A stretch of DNA of 45,359 bases, taken from an uncultured Pirellula sp. (lineage in GTDB: Bacteria > Planctomycetota > Planctomycetia > Pirellulales > Pirellulaceae). The stretch is from contig CAIOHR010000070.1 of assembly GCA_903858115.1 (NCBI GenBank), positions 1-45,359 on the forward strand. The letters are read 5' to 3'. Shown here piece by piece: positions 1-8,534 of the stretch. The position numbers and the translations under genes are program-made. The notes below the pieces were generated by a model, which made no database searches, was not told the DNA's origin, and worked only from the letters and a program-made list of their open reading frames with translations. Every line of letters begins with the position of its first letter. The stretch's first letter is position 1.

Positions 1-384
1 GGACCGCGAATTGCACGTGATGGGTGGCTGGCACCGCTTGCGTTGAATCCGCGGGTTACGGGTCCTGCGGTGAATAAGGATGGGGTGCGTGCGAGCGATA
101 AGGGGTTTCTGGATATGAGCCTAGAGGACTATATGGCATTGCTTTACTGGACCGGGAGACAGGGGCGTGAGGACAAGAATGGAAAAATCACGGCAGACCA
201 TGCACCGATTTTGGCGAAGCTGGGGATTGCGGAGGGGATGTGGTGCGATTTGGTATGGAACTTTAAGCGATACTTTGGCAGGAGTCGCGGGCCGGGATCA
301 CCGGATCGGATGCGAGAAGAATCGATCTTGGGGGTGCGCAAGTTCCAACCTGGGCAGAAGAAAGTCCGTAAGTGTTTTGTTTGA
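1..384 (+). CDS. RAYT-like transposase, C-terminal part (partial at window start)
   Basis: The reading frame is open from base 1, so this is the last ~127 residues of a longer protein whose N-terminus lies outside the window. The visible part matches the C-terminal region of a planctomycete family of REP-associated tyrosine transposase-like proteins. Recognisable stretches are RDGWLAP, ASDKGFL, MSLEDYMALLYWTGRQ, a DHAPIL segment and an FKRYFGRS segment. In that family the catalytic Y1/HUH domain sits upstream of this region, so it cannot be judged here. A nearly identical copy lies inverted at the other end of the window (45064-45359). The similarity stops at the stop codon; the flanking bases differ. 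I infer that this is a dispersed mobile-type gene. Whether it is intact is unknown. Confidence 0.7.
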   Translation, partial: GPRIARDGWLAPLALNPRVTGPAVNKDGVRASDKGFLDMSLEDYMALLYWTGRQGREDKNGKITADHAPILAKLGIAEGMWCDLVWNFKRYFGRSRGPGSPDRMREESILGVRKFQPGQKKVRKCFV

Positions 385-531
385 TTGTTACTGGATTCAA
401 CGCGTGAAGTCGTTGTGTTTACGTGGAATTAGATTGCTAATATGTCGAGGAATTACGGACAATTGTTTTTCCGTTGCTGGCTGGGCTCTCCGCTGGTCGA
501 TGGCAATGGTGACTTCATCTTGCATTCGCAA

Positions 532-2232
532 TTATTGCTTTGTACTGACAGTTTCCGAGTCATGACGCCGGATCGAATGGACGACGATGCCCGGGTTCTC
601 TCTCTCCAAAAATTTGAGATCCCATTCTGACTGCAACAACACTGCGTTGTAACCAAATTGGTCGGTGACCCATTTGCCTGCGTAAGGCAGTGTAAGCTCG
701 GTGTCTTTCGGAATATCGACCCACCGAGCTACCTTGAAAGACCGCCAATTCAGTTTCGATGGTGCGTTGTATTCCGATTGAAGCCTGAACTGAACAACGT
801 CGAACTGCAACTCCCCTACAGCCCCGAGAATCATCTCTCGCCTCGTGGCCTTCGCATCATAAAACATCTGGATTGCCCCTTCCTCGACAAGCTGAGCCAA
901 ACCGCGGTCGAATTGCTTGCGTCGGCTTGTGTCTGCGCAATCCAAAACCGCGAAGAACTCTGGCGAAAATTGAGGCAGTCCCTCGTAGTTCACGATAGGC
1001 CCCTCGCACAAAGTGTCACCCAATCGAAACTCCCCAGGGCAAATTACTCCAATGATATCTCCGGGAAACGCTTCGTCGATGGTGATTCTCTCTTGACCGA
1101 AAATACGCATCGCCCGAGCGAGCCGGATCTTTCGACCTGAACGTGCAATCGACACTTCCATATCGCGTTGAAACCGACCAGAACAAACTCTTACGAAGGC
1201 AACCCGATCTCGGTGCCTCGGATCCAAGTTTGCTTGAATCTTGAAGATGAAACCAGAGAAGTTCTGGTCATCAATTTCTCCTTGATGAGCCAACGTTGCT
1301 TGATTGCTCGGCGGTGGACAGAGTTTCAAGAAGCCGTGCAAAAAATGTTCCACTCCAAAGTTGGTCAATGCGCTGCCGAAGAAAACGGGAGTTTGTTCCC
1401 CTGCCATAAACTTCTCACGATCAAACTCGTCTCCGGCGGTTCGAACTAAATCGATCTCTTCTTGAGTCGACTGAATCAATTCTGGACGAAATGATTCAGT
1501 CAGTTCTGCATCTTCCCACGCTAAAACTTTCGCGGCACTGCGTCGTGAGCTCTGACGATCTTGAAAAAGGTGAATGTCGTCCGTGTGTAAATCGACAATC
1601 CCACCAAACTCAGCCCCAGCCCCTATCGGCCAGTTCTGCGGTATTGGTGTTAATGAAAATCTTCGCTCAATCTCATCCAATATTTCGAAAGGAACACGCC
1701 CTGGCCGGTCTACTTTGTTCACAAACGTAATGATCGGAATCTTTCGCAAATGACAAACTTGAAAGAGCTTTTCCGTTTGAGTTTCAATCCCCTTCGCCAT
1801 ATCGATCACCATGACCGCAGCATCTGCCGCCATCAAGGTGCGATACGTGTCCTCGCTAAAGTCATGGTGCCCAGGGGTGTCAAGTAAATTGACTTGGCAG
1901 CCGGCAAACTCAAAGCTGAGTGCAGTTGAGCTCACAGAAATACCCCGTTGCTTTTCCAACTCCATCCAGTCGGAGGTTGCTGACTTTTGAGTTTTGCGAC
2001 CACGAACGGCCCCGGCGACGTCGATCGAACCGCCAAACAGCAACAATTTCTCGGTCAGTGTGGTTTTTCCCGCATCAGGGTGAGAAATAATCGCAAACGT
2101 CCGCCTACGAAGCCTTTGTACAGCCGGATCATGGGCCTCCTGACTCGCCAAAGGGCGATCGATTATTTGCCGATCGAGTGTGGATGGCCGGGTGGACGTC
2201 GAATCGTTAGGTAGGTTGTCTGAAGTACTCAT
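532..2232 (-). CDS. prfC: Peptide chain release factor 3 (RF3)
   Basis: This is a translational GTPase that recycles RF1/RF2 from the ribosome after peptide release. The protein has 566 residues, slightly above the usual ~530 because of an unconserved N-terminal extension of about 40. The GTPase motifs are all visible: the P-loop SHPDAGKT at about 50-57, switch I RGISV at 96-100, DTPGHHDF at 118-125, NKVD at 172-175, and GSALTNFGV further on. The RGISVSSTALSF and DTPGHHDFSEDTYRTL stretches separate RF3 from EF-G. The C-terminus carries the RF3 domain III (QFDVVQFRL). It starts at ATG 2232, is transcribed leftward alone, and is followed by no partner gene. I see no frameshift. Confidence 0.96.
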   Translation of the reverse strand: MSTSDNLPNDSTSTRPSTLDRQIIDRPLASQEAHDPAVQRLRRRTFAIISHPDAGKTTLTEKLLLFGGSIDVAGAVRGRKTQKSATSDWMELEKQRGISVSSTALSFEFAGCQVNLLDTPGHHDFSEDTYRTLMAADAAVMVIDMAKGIETQTEKLFQVCHLRKIPIITFVNKVDRPGRVPFEILDEIERRFSLTPIPQNWPIGAGAEFGGIVDLHTDDIHLFQDRQSSRRSAAKVLAWEDAELTESFRPELIQSTQEEIDLVRTAGDEFDREKFMAGEQTPVFFGSALTNFGVEHFLHGFLKLCPPPSNQATLAHQGEIDDQNFSGFIFKIQANLDPRHRDRVAFVRVCSGRFQRDMEVSIARSGRKIRLARAMRIFGQERITIDEAFPGDIIGVICPGEFRLGDTLCEGPIVNYEGLPQFSPEFFAVLDCADTSRRKQFDRGLAQLVEEGAIQMFYDAKATRREMILGAVGELQFDVVQFRLQSEYNAPSKLNWRSFKVARWVDIPKDTELTLPYAGKWVTDQFGYNAVLLQSEWDLKFLERENPGIVVHSIRRHDSETVSTKQ

Positions 2233-2419
2233 ACCGCATTTCTATGGCACCTCTCCACGAAGGTCAATCGCATACTCGCGTGTGGCATCCTTCTTAGTTC
2301 GCGAATGGGAATTAGCCGGGGTAACTTTCCGATCCCTCGCGAATGTTGCGGTTGCTTGTTGTTATCATTATTGATCGTGAAAAAATCCTCGCCCCGTCTT
2401 TCCCTACGAAATCGAAACC

Positions 2420-3997
2420 ATGATTTCCAACCTCCTCCCATCTTCATCTCCAAGAAAACGTCGTTTGGAGTCCATTCCCCTCATTCTTTATTGGATCGTC
2501 TTGCTACCGATCAGTTTTCGGGTGTCGACCGTAAACGCTGCCGATCGTCCGAACATCCTATTCATCGCCATCGATGATCAAAACGACTGGATCGGTCCGA
2601 TGGGGGGCCATCCTATGGCCAAGACTCCATCTTTGGACAAACTAGCAAATAGGGGTACATGTTTTCTCAATGCCCATTGCAACGCTCCGCTTTGCAACCC
2701 ATCGCGAACCAGCCTTTTACTTGGACTGCGACCTACGACCACGGGCATCTATGGCCTCGCTCCTTGGTTTCGGACATTGCCCGAATGGAAAGATCGCGTC
2801 GCATTGCCGCAACACTTTGCCAATCACGGTTACCGGACTGCGGCGACAGGCAAAATCTACCACGGCGGAACGGGTGGCGGAGCAAGTCGACCGAACGCCA
2901 AAAAGGGAGGCATTCCAACCTTCACCCCCGAATTCCAATTAACTGCGCCGTTCGGGGGCGTTGGCACCAAGCCTCCGAAGAAACTGGTTGGCGACACACC
3001 CATGGGCAACAACCCACTGATGGATTGGGGGGTATGGCCGCTCGATAACGACGACACGCAAAAAGGGGATTACCAAGTTGCTTCATGGACAGTAGAGCAG
3101 ATTAAATCAGCCCCACGCGATCAACCCTTCTTCATTGCCGCAGGTTTTTTTCTTCCTCATGTTCCCTGTTATGCAACGCAAAAATGGTTCGACCTCTATC
3201 CAGATGACGATTCCGTTTTGCCATCTGTGCTCGAAGGTGATCGATCAGATACACCTCGGTTTTCATGGTACATCCATTGGGAGCTTCCGGAACCTAGATT
3301 GAAATGGGTCCAAGAGAATAATCAATGGAGGAATTTGGTTCGCAGTTATCTTGCGAGCACCAGTTTCGTCGATGCGCAAATCGGACGTCTGCTTAGCGCC
3401 TTGGAAGAGTCAGGGCACGCGGAGGATACGATCGTCGTCGTATGGGGAGATCATGGGTGGCACCTTGGAGAAAAAGAGATCACCGGCAAGAACACGCTAT
3501 GGGACGATGGAACTCGCGTACCACTTCTGTTTGCTGGACCGGGAATCGCTCATGGGAAACGTTGTACACAACCTGCCGAACTCCTCGATATTTATCCTAC
3601 GCTCATCGATCTTACCGGTGTTTCTCCTCGCAACGACCTGGAGGGACTCAGTCTGCTACCTCAACTCAAAGATGCGATGGCCAAACGGGAGCGACCTGCT
3701 ATCACCAGTCACAATCAAGGAAACCACGGAATCCGAAGTGAACGTTGGAGATACATTCACTATGCTGACGGGAGCGAGGAACTCTACGATATGGTTTCTG
3801 ATCCTAACGAATGGAAGAATCTCGTCGCAGATCCGGCATTGTCGCCAATCATTGCGGAGCACAAAAAGTGGTTACCCAAGATTGACTTGCCACCCGTACC
3901 AAACAGTGCCAGTCGCATTTTGACGTACGACCAAAACACGGATGAAGCTATTTGGGAAGGAAAAACCATAAGACGCGGCGATCCGATTCCCCAATAG
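2420..3997 (+). CDS. Secreted sulfatase, iduronate-2-sulfatase type
   Basis: This is a type I sulfatase that probably removes sulfate esters from polysaccharides outside the cytoplasm. The N-terminus has basic residues followed by a hydrophobic segment (about 19-41, ending VNAA), read as a signal peptide. The mature part starts RPNILFIAIDD, whose Asp52/Asp53 are metal ligands in the family. The formylglycine site is C-N-P-S-R with Cys92, which needs a formylglycine-generating enzyme not encoded in this window. GDHGWHLGEK supplies further active-site residues, and GPMGGHP and LRPTTTGIYG are typical of the iduronate-2-sulfatase-like subgroup. The length of 525 residues is normal. It starts at ATG 2420, converges on the CBS transporter gene with a 10-base gap, and seems to be transcribed alone. 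The substrate is unknown. Confidence 0.93.
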   Translation: MISNLLPSSSPRKRRLESIPLILYWIVLLPISFRVSTVNAADRPNILFIAIDDQNDWIGPMGGHPMAKTPSLDKLANRGTCFLNAHCNAPLCNPSRTSLLLGLRPTTTGIYGLAPWFRTLPEWKDRVALPQHFANHGYRTAATGKIYHGGTGGGASRPNAKKGGIPTFTPEFQLTAPFGGVGTKPPKKLVGDTPMGNNPLMDWGVWPLDNDDTQKGDYQVASWTVEQIKSAPRDQPFFIAAGFFLPHVPCYATQKWFDLYPDDDSVLPSVLEGDRSDTPRFSWYIHWELPEPRLKWVQENNQWRNLVRSYLASTSFVDAQIGRLLSALEESGHAEDTIVVVWGDHGWHLGEKEITGKNTLWDDGTRVPLLFAGPGIAHGKRCTQPAELLDIYPTLIDLTGVSPRNDLEGLSLLPQLKDAMAKRERPAITSHNQGNHGIRSERWRYIHYADGSEELYDMVSDPNEWKNLVADPALSPIIAEHKKWLPKIDLPPVPNSASRILTYDQNTDEAIWEGKTIRRGDPIPQ

Positions 3998-4007
3998 AAT
4001 CCTTCGA

Positions 4008-5528
4008 TCAATCTAAGGTCGCTTGTTCGCCTGTTTTCAAGATATCCAGGATTTCAGCCGAGTTACTCGCGATGCGCAGTCGACCTGGTATGAAATCACT
4101 TTCGTCCATGATCGTAGCAATAACGGCTTGTAGCCGTTGGTGGATACGGGGTTGCCCCGCGGGACTTAGCAGTACGAATAAAATATTTGCTCGCTCTTGA
4201 TTCCCTCGATAGGGAATACCCTTTTCAGATCGGAGAAAGAAGACCACAGGCTTGGACAAGCCTGCAACCCGCGCATGGGGCATTCCTAATCCTTTACCGA
4301 GATAGGTCTCGACGACACGTTCTCGTTCATCGATGGCTTTGACAATGCTCTCTTTGCTGACCGGTAGCTGCCAGTTGGTCATGCGACTAAAGGCAACTCG
4401 TATGGCTTCTACCGAGTTGTTCGCCTCGATTCCCAAGCAGACACGTTCATCGGACAATGCATCGGATAAGCTGACTTGTTCTTCATCCTCGAACTCATCG
4501 CGGATAGTACCGATGATCTCTTCGATAACATCTTCAAACGTCAGAAAACCGGTCCACGCTCCGGCGATGTCTTGGACCAATGCGACGTGAATGCGACGGC
4601 GCTGCATTTCAGCCAGCAGCGACTCCAAGGACGAATTCTCTGGTACGGTGATGAATTTCCGCTGTAGTTGCATGAGATTTGGTTCATCTTTGTCCGCAAG
4701 TAACAGGTCCTTAATATGAATGATCCCAATGGGGTCTGGCGAATGTTCATGAATGAGCGGATATCGGCTGAATCGATACTTTTGCAACTGGGCACGATTG
4801 ATTTCCCACGGCAAATTGGCTTGAAGTACGCGGACTTGCGATTTCGGACGCATGGCATCCTTGACTCGCAATTCACCGAGATCGAATACGTTCTCCACAA
4901 AGAGCAGACGCCGAAACGACATAACACCGCCGGTCTGCGCTTGGCTCAACAAGATGCGCAGTTCATCTTCGCTATGAGCTTCCGGCCCTTTATAGTCTTG
5001 CAATCCAATCGCCTTTAGAACGAGATTGGCGGATGCATTGAGGAACTTGAGAGGCACGTAGAAAAGGATCCGAAAGACTTTCAGCGGTCGCGCGCTCCAT
5101 AATGATGCGCGATCGGTCAATCGAATTGCGGCAGACTTGGGCACAAGTTCGCCAACGAGAATATGCAAGAAGCTGACGATAAGGTAGCTAATGGTGAACG
5201 CTATGCCGTGGGTGGTGACCCAAGCAGTCGTGGAATTCTCAGGGAACAAGTCCATCCAAACGATAATCGGCTCGATCAATCTCACCACGGCCGGTTCTGC
5301 GACAAACCCCAAGCCGATCGAGGCGAAAGTAATCCCTAACTGGCAAACCGACAGGTACTCATCCAGGTGATCCTGTACATGCTTGACAGCCAGTGCCCCA
5401 GGAACACGGTCGTTCACCATCTCTTCGACGCGTGATGGCCTCATCTTGACAGCAGCGAACTCGGCCAAGACGAAAAAGCCATTCAAAGCCAACAACAGAA
5501 TGGCAATGACCAGGAAAAGGAGAATCAT
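4008..5528 (-). CDS. CNNM/HlyC-type transporter (DUF21-CBS-CBS) fused to a PTS EIIA domain
   Basis: The 506-residue inner-membrane protein has three parts. Residues 1-195 are a DUF21 domain, beginning with a hydrophobic helix and NGFFVLAEFAAVK and containing HILVGELVPKSAAI. Residues 220-345 are a CBS pair (RVKDAMRP, FSRYPLIHE, GIIHIKDLL, GFLTFEDVIEEIIGTIRDEFEDE). Residues 365-500 look like a PTS EIIA type-2 domain, with GMPHARVAGL carrying the phosphorylatable His at 418 and FVLLSPAGQPRIHQRL after it. The usual CorC_HlyC domain at the C-terminus is absent. Relatives are linked to Mg2+/Co2+ export or ion homeostasis. The start is ATG 5528; a longer reading frame runs backward through the tRNA-Ser gene and is not real. 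The role of the EIIA domain is inferred to be phospho- or metabolite-dependent control. Confidence 0.88.
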   Translation of the reverse strand: MILLFLVIAILLLALNGFFVLAEFAAVKMRPSRVEEMVNDRVPGALAVKHVQDHLDEYLSVCQLGITFASIGLGFVAEPAVVRLIEPIIVWMDLFPENSTTAWVTTHGIAFTISYLIVSFLHILVGELVPKSAAIRLTDRASLWSARPLKVFRILFYVPLKFLNASANLVLKAIGLQDYKGPEAHSEDELRILLSQAQTGGVMSFRRLLFVENVFDLGELRVKDAMRPKSQVRVLQANLPWEINRAQLQKYRFSRYPLIHEHSPDPIGIIHIKDLLLADKDEPNLMQLQRKFITVPENSSLESLLAEMQRRRIHVALVQDIAGAWTGFLTFEDVIEEIIGTIRDEFEDEEQVSLSDALSDERVCLGIEANNSVEAIRVAFSRMTNWQLPVSKESIVKAIDERERVVETYLGKGLGMPHARVAGLSKPVVFFLRSEKGIPYRGNQERANILFVLLSPAGQPRIHQRLQAVIATIMDESDFIPGRLRIASNSAEILDILKTGEQATLD

Positions 5529-5552
5529 TGGTTTAGAGCCACAAGGAAGAAG

Positions 5553-5639
5553 CGGATGGGGAGGGATTCGAACCCACGGTAGCCTTACGACTACTCCGGT
5601 TTTCAAGACCGGTGCATTAAACCGCTCTGCCACCCATCC
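5553..5639 (-). tRNA. tRNA-Ser (anticodon UGA)
   Basis: On the minus strand an 87-base cloverleaf is visible. The 7-bp acceptor stem is GGATGGG/CCCATCC with discriminator G, and the D arm is GCAGAGCGGTTTAATGC. The anticodon stem CCGGT/ACCGG holds loop CTTGAAA with anticodon TGA, followed by a long class II variable arm (AGTAGTCGTAAGGCTACC) and a T loop TTCGAAT. The long variable arm and anticodon identify serine. The T stem has one apparent T-T mismatch (GTGGG/CCCTC). CCA is not encoded: CTT follows the discriminator. It sits 24 bases upstream of the CBS transporter gene on the same strand. Confidence 0.95.
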
Positions 5640-6043
5640 AATAGCAATCTCTTATTCTATCGTTTTGGCGGAGTTCTGTTAGTCCATACTCCAAATTTTA
5701 GTACGCACCAGGGCCAAAGCGACACCGCCGACAAAAGTAGTATCGCCTTTCAAGATCTGCAGGGATTCTTTGCAGGGATTTTAGGTGGACGGCATATGGA
5801 ATGTGCCTAATACCTTGACTTTTGTCGGTGTGGCCAAAGCAACGAACCAATTCCAGATCCCGCTTATCGAGTGAAACTCGGTCACGAACTAGACTTGGAC
5901 CGGTTAGCGATTCTAATAAAACGTGGTCGTTACTGGGCTACGCTGCCGGACGCTAGTGTTGACCGAGAATATAGTACAATTTCTCCCCCGCTTGCCAATA
6001 TCTTTCTTTCTGTAATTCACCATCCTGACGCTAAATCGAACTG
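5640..6043. other. Gene-free stretch of about 400 bases between tRNA-Ser and the acyltransferase gene
   Basis: I see no plausible coding frame here. The stretch holds a repeat element at 5728-5828 (listed separately) and the direct repeat GGCCAAAGC at 5712 and 5832 just outside it. It must also contain the promoters of the divergent tRNA and acyltransferase genes, but I cannot point to a convincing -35/-10 pair. Confidence 0.5.
5728..5828. repeat. Palindromic intergenic repeat bounded by 11-bp inverted repeats
   Basis: CCGACAAAAGT (5728-5738) is exactly inverted as ACTTTTGTCGG (5818-5828). Between them GGCATATGGAATGTGCC (5791-5807) forms a 6-bp stem-loop with one T-G wobble. Bases 5788-5828 align without gaps to 16086-16126 (36 of 41 bases the same). 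The terminal inverted repeats and the second copy elsewhere make this a small dispersed repeat, possibly REP- or MITE-like. No coding capacity is visible. Confidence 0.7.
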
Positions 6044-7282
6044 ATGACCAACTCGATACCCAACTCCATCCAGCCCAGCACTTCTAGACTTGTATCTCTT
6101 GATCAGTTTCGAGGTTACACCGTGGCAGGGATGTTCCTAGTCAATTATTTTGCGCATTTCACGGTCTGCCCTCAGGTGTTGCGACATACGCATGATTACT
6201 GTAGCTATGCTGACACGATCATGCCTCATTTTTTGTTCGCAGTCGGCTTTGCATTGCGTCTAACTTTCGGTAGACGCATGCAAACGCAAGGGTCTGTGTC
6301 CGCGTACTGGCGCATGTTTCGCCGCATGCTCGGGTTGATACTAGTGTCCTTGATAGTCTATCAAGTTGGCGCACGTGCTCAGAATTGGGAACAACTGCGA
6401 GATATGGGTTTTTGGAATGCGATCAAAGACCCACTCAAACGTGAATGGTTCCAGACATTGATGCATATCGCCGTTACGACGCTTTGGATCCTACCCGTGA
6501 TTCACGACAAAGTCTTGACTCGGGTTTACTGGTTGCTGTTTTCTGCCGGGGCTCACGTCGTATTGTCCTACTGGTTCAACTTCACGTGGGTCAACTCTCC
6601 ACCCAGTGGAATTGATGGTGGACCGCTTGGCTTTTTGACCTGGAGTATTCCAGCGCTGGTTGGCTCCTTCGCGTGCGACGCATTTGTGAATTGGAATCAA
6701 CCGGGGACGTCCGTGTGTCAACGCATTGCATCTATGACGGCCATTAGCTTTGTCTTGATGCTGGCAGGATACGCATTTTCGTGCGGTACTCGTTTTTATG
6801 ACGTGCCTGTCGACAAAGTTGAAATGTATCGGTCCGTAAAATTGGCACGCGATCCGGTTTGGCCTTTGGCTGTTCGTGTTCGAGACAAACTAAGCAATGC
6901 AACCTTGGTCGATATTCTTGCAGAACCACCTTTTGTGAAACCGCCGAGTCACACCGAACGTAAATGGAATTATTGGATGATGAGTCAACGGGCAGGTACT
7001 CTTTCCTATTTGGTCTTCGCAGCTGGCTTGTCTCTGCTGGTTTATATCGTCTTTTTTATCGTTTGTGATCTCGGGGGGCTTCAACTCCCCTTCTTTCGAA
7101 CCCTCGGGACTAATGCTTTGTTGGGTTACGTTCTTCATGGAATGGTTAGCGATGCTGTCCAGCGTTTTGCTCCTAAAGATGCACCGAGTTGGTATGCCTA
7201 CGGCAGTTTGGTACTCTTTTTCGGGATCAATTGGCTGATACTCCGAAGCTTCGAAAAACAAGGGATTTTTCCTCGAGCCTAG
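6044..7282 (+). CDS. Polytopic membrane acyltransferase, HGSNAT/DUF5009-like
   Basis: The 412-residue protein has about ten hydrophobic segments. It begins, after a short polar leader, with SLDQFRGYTVAGMFLVNY (18-35), the signature of the heparan-alpha-glucosaminide N-acetyltransferase/DUF5009 superfamily. This is followed by LRHTHDY and ADTIMPHFLFAVG, which correspond to the region of the family's catalytic His (here His48 or His50). Known members transfer acetyl groups across the membrane to sugars outside the cytoplasm, so modification of a surface or periplasmic glycan is the likely role. The C-terminal part (FFRTLGTNALLGYVLHG) fits the family. It starts at ATG 6044 and is followed after 120 bases by a DMT transporter on the same strand. 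The substrate cannot be read from the sequence. Confidence 0.82.
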   Translation: MTNSIPNSIQPSTSRLVSLDQFRGYTVAGMFLVNYFAHFTVCPQVLRHTHDYCSYADTIMPHFLFAVGFALRLTFGRRMQTQGSVSAYWRMFRRMLGLILVSLIVYQVGARAQNWEQLRDMGFWNAIKDPLKREWFQTLMHIAVTTLWILPVIHDKVLTRVYWLLFSAGAHVVLSYWFNFTWVNSPPSGIDGGPLGFLTWSIPALVGSFACDAFVNWNQPGTSVCQRIASMTAISFVLMLAGYAFSCGTRFYDVPVDKVEMYRSVKLARDPVWPLAVRVRDKLSNATLVDILAEPPFVKPPSHTERKWNYWMMSQRAGTLSYLVFAAGLSLLVYIVFFIVCDLGGLQLPFFRTLGTNALLGYVLHGMVSDAVQRFAPKDAPSWYAYGSLVLFFGINWLILRSFEKQGIFPRA

Positions 7283-7402
7283 ATGGACCAGCATAAACCA
7301 TTGCAATCAATGGCGAAATCAGCCTTCGTGATCTTGATGCAAGTGAGATCGACTGGTTTAGGACCGGCCGATAGTCTATAGATCTCGCGGTCTGCTGCTC
7401 CG

Positions 7403-8497
7403 ATGCTCACTCATGAAATCAACATCTTGAACCATTCTCGTTCCGTTCGTTTCGCTATCCTCGCCTTGATCGGAGTGAATGCTCTTTGGGGTTTGTCATT
7501 TCCCGTGATGAAGGCGCTCAATGAGATCATGGATCGAAGACTCGAGGTATCGTCCGCTTCCGTATCGATGACGTATTCGGTGTCATCTTCTGCGGGGATG
7601 ATCGCCATTCGGTTTTCCATGGCGATGTTGTTGATCACGATACTTCTTCCCAGGCTGGTACTAGGAGCCAAGAAGGAAGAGTGGATTGCTGGGTTTTGGA
7701 TCGGACTGTTTTTCTGTATTGGATTGGTGCTTCAAGTGATCGGGTTATCCACGATTCCAGCATCGCGTAGTGGTTTCTTGACTAGCTTGACTGCAGTTTA
7801 TACCCCGCTCATGTACGCAGTCATGACCAAACGCTTACCGTCGCTTCAACTTTGTATTGGCATCCTGCTCGCCTTGATCGGCGTTGCGACGTTGTCGAAT
7901 GCGTTGACATGGATACTACCCCAACCTGAAATGACTGCGACAGAAACGACGACAATAGTCCCGCTCAATTGGGGAGACCTGTGGACAACGCTTGGTGCGA
8001 TCTTTTTTAGTGTCCAAGTTCTCCTGATTGATCACTTTGGTAGTCGCTACCGATCCGCTTCCTTTACGCCTGGCATGTTTGCAACCGCAACGCTCGTGGC
8101 TGCCGCGATTTTTGCTGGAATTCAGTTTTGCCCTCCGGGGGATGCTTCGAGCATTGAGTTATCCAAGTGGACATCATTGCTTGTGCAACCTGCATTTCTT
8201 AGCTTAGTTTTTTTCTTAGCACTGTTTTGTTCGCTCGTCTCCTTTCTTGGGATGAACACATACCAACCCTACATCACAGCATCCCAAGCGTCTGTCATCT
8301 ACAGCACGGAACCATTGTTCGCGTCGCTTTGGGCGATGATCCTGCCGGGTGTGATCGCGAGCTTTATCCCCCTGATCTATCAGAATGAATCGGCGACTTG
8401 GCAGTTGATCGTCGGTGGATTGTTCATCTTGGCAGCGAATGTGATCGCTCTTTGGCCTACCAAAGCGGATAGAACGGAAGCAGAGTCAGCGATGTAG
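7403..8497 (+). CDS. DMT-superfamily (EamA) permease
   Basis: The 364-residue inner-membrane protein has about ten hydrophobic helices arranged as two EamA repeats. The first repeat opens with ALIGVNALWGLSFPVMKALNE and contains SRSGFLTSLTAVYTPL. The second contains NWGDLWTTLGAIFFSVQVLLID and ASQASVIYSTEPLFASLWA; the last motif is the typical EamA pattern of a helix ending before a conserved Glu. Loops are longer than usual around 35-55 and 170-185, giving about 60 extra residues over a standard 300-residue member. Members export or exchange small metabolites; no substrate can be assigned. It starts at ATG 7403 and converges on nnrD with a 37-base gap. Confidence 0.88.
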   Translation: MLTHEINILNHSRSVRFAILALIGVNALWGLSFPVMKALNEIMDRRLEVSSASVSMTYSVSSSAGMIAIRFSMAMLLITILLPRLVLGAKKEEWIAGFWIGLFFCIGLVLQVIGLSTIPASRSGFLTSLTAVYTPLMYAVMTKRLPSLQLCIGILLALIGVATLSNALTWILPQPEMTATETTTIVPLNWGDLWTTLGAIFFSVQVLLIDHFGSRYRSASFTPGMFATATLVAAAIFAGIQFCPPGDASSIELSKWTSLLVQPAFLSLVFFLALFCSLVSFLGMNTYQPYITASQASVIYSTEPLFASLWAMILPGVIASFIPLIYQNESATWQLIVGGLFILAANVIALWPTKADRTEAESAM

Positions 8498-8534
8498 CAA
8501 CAGACTTAGGTCGGTTGCGCATTGAGGCTACGAC

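Noticed and set aside
658..1730. Plus-strand frames opposite release factor 3
   Set aside because: They are shadows of prfC with no recognisable domain.
5529..5633. N-terminal extension of the CBS transporter reading frame
   Set aside because: These codons lie in the tRNA-Ser gene and the leader between; the conserved DUF21 start is at ATG 5528.
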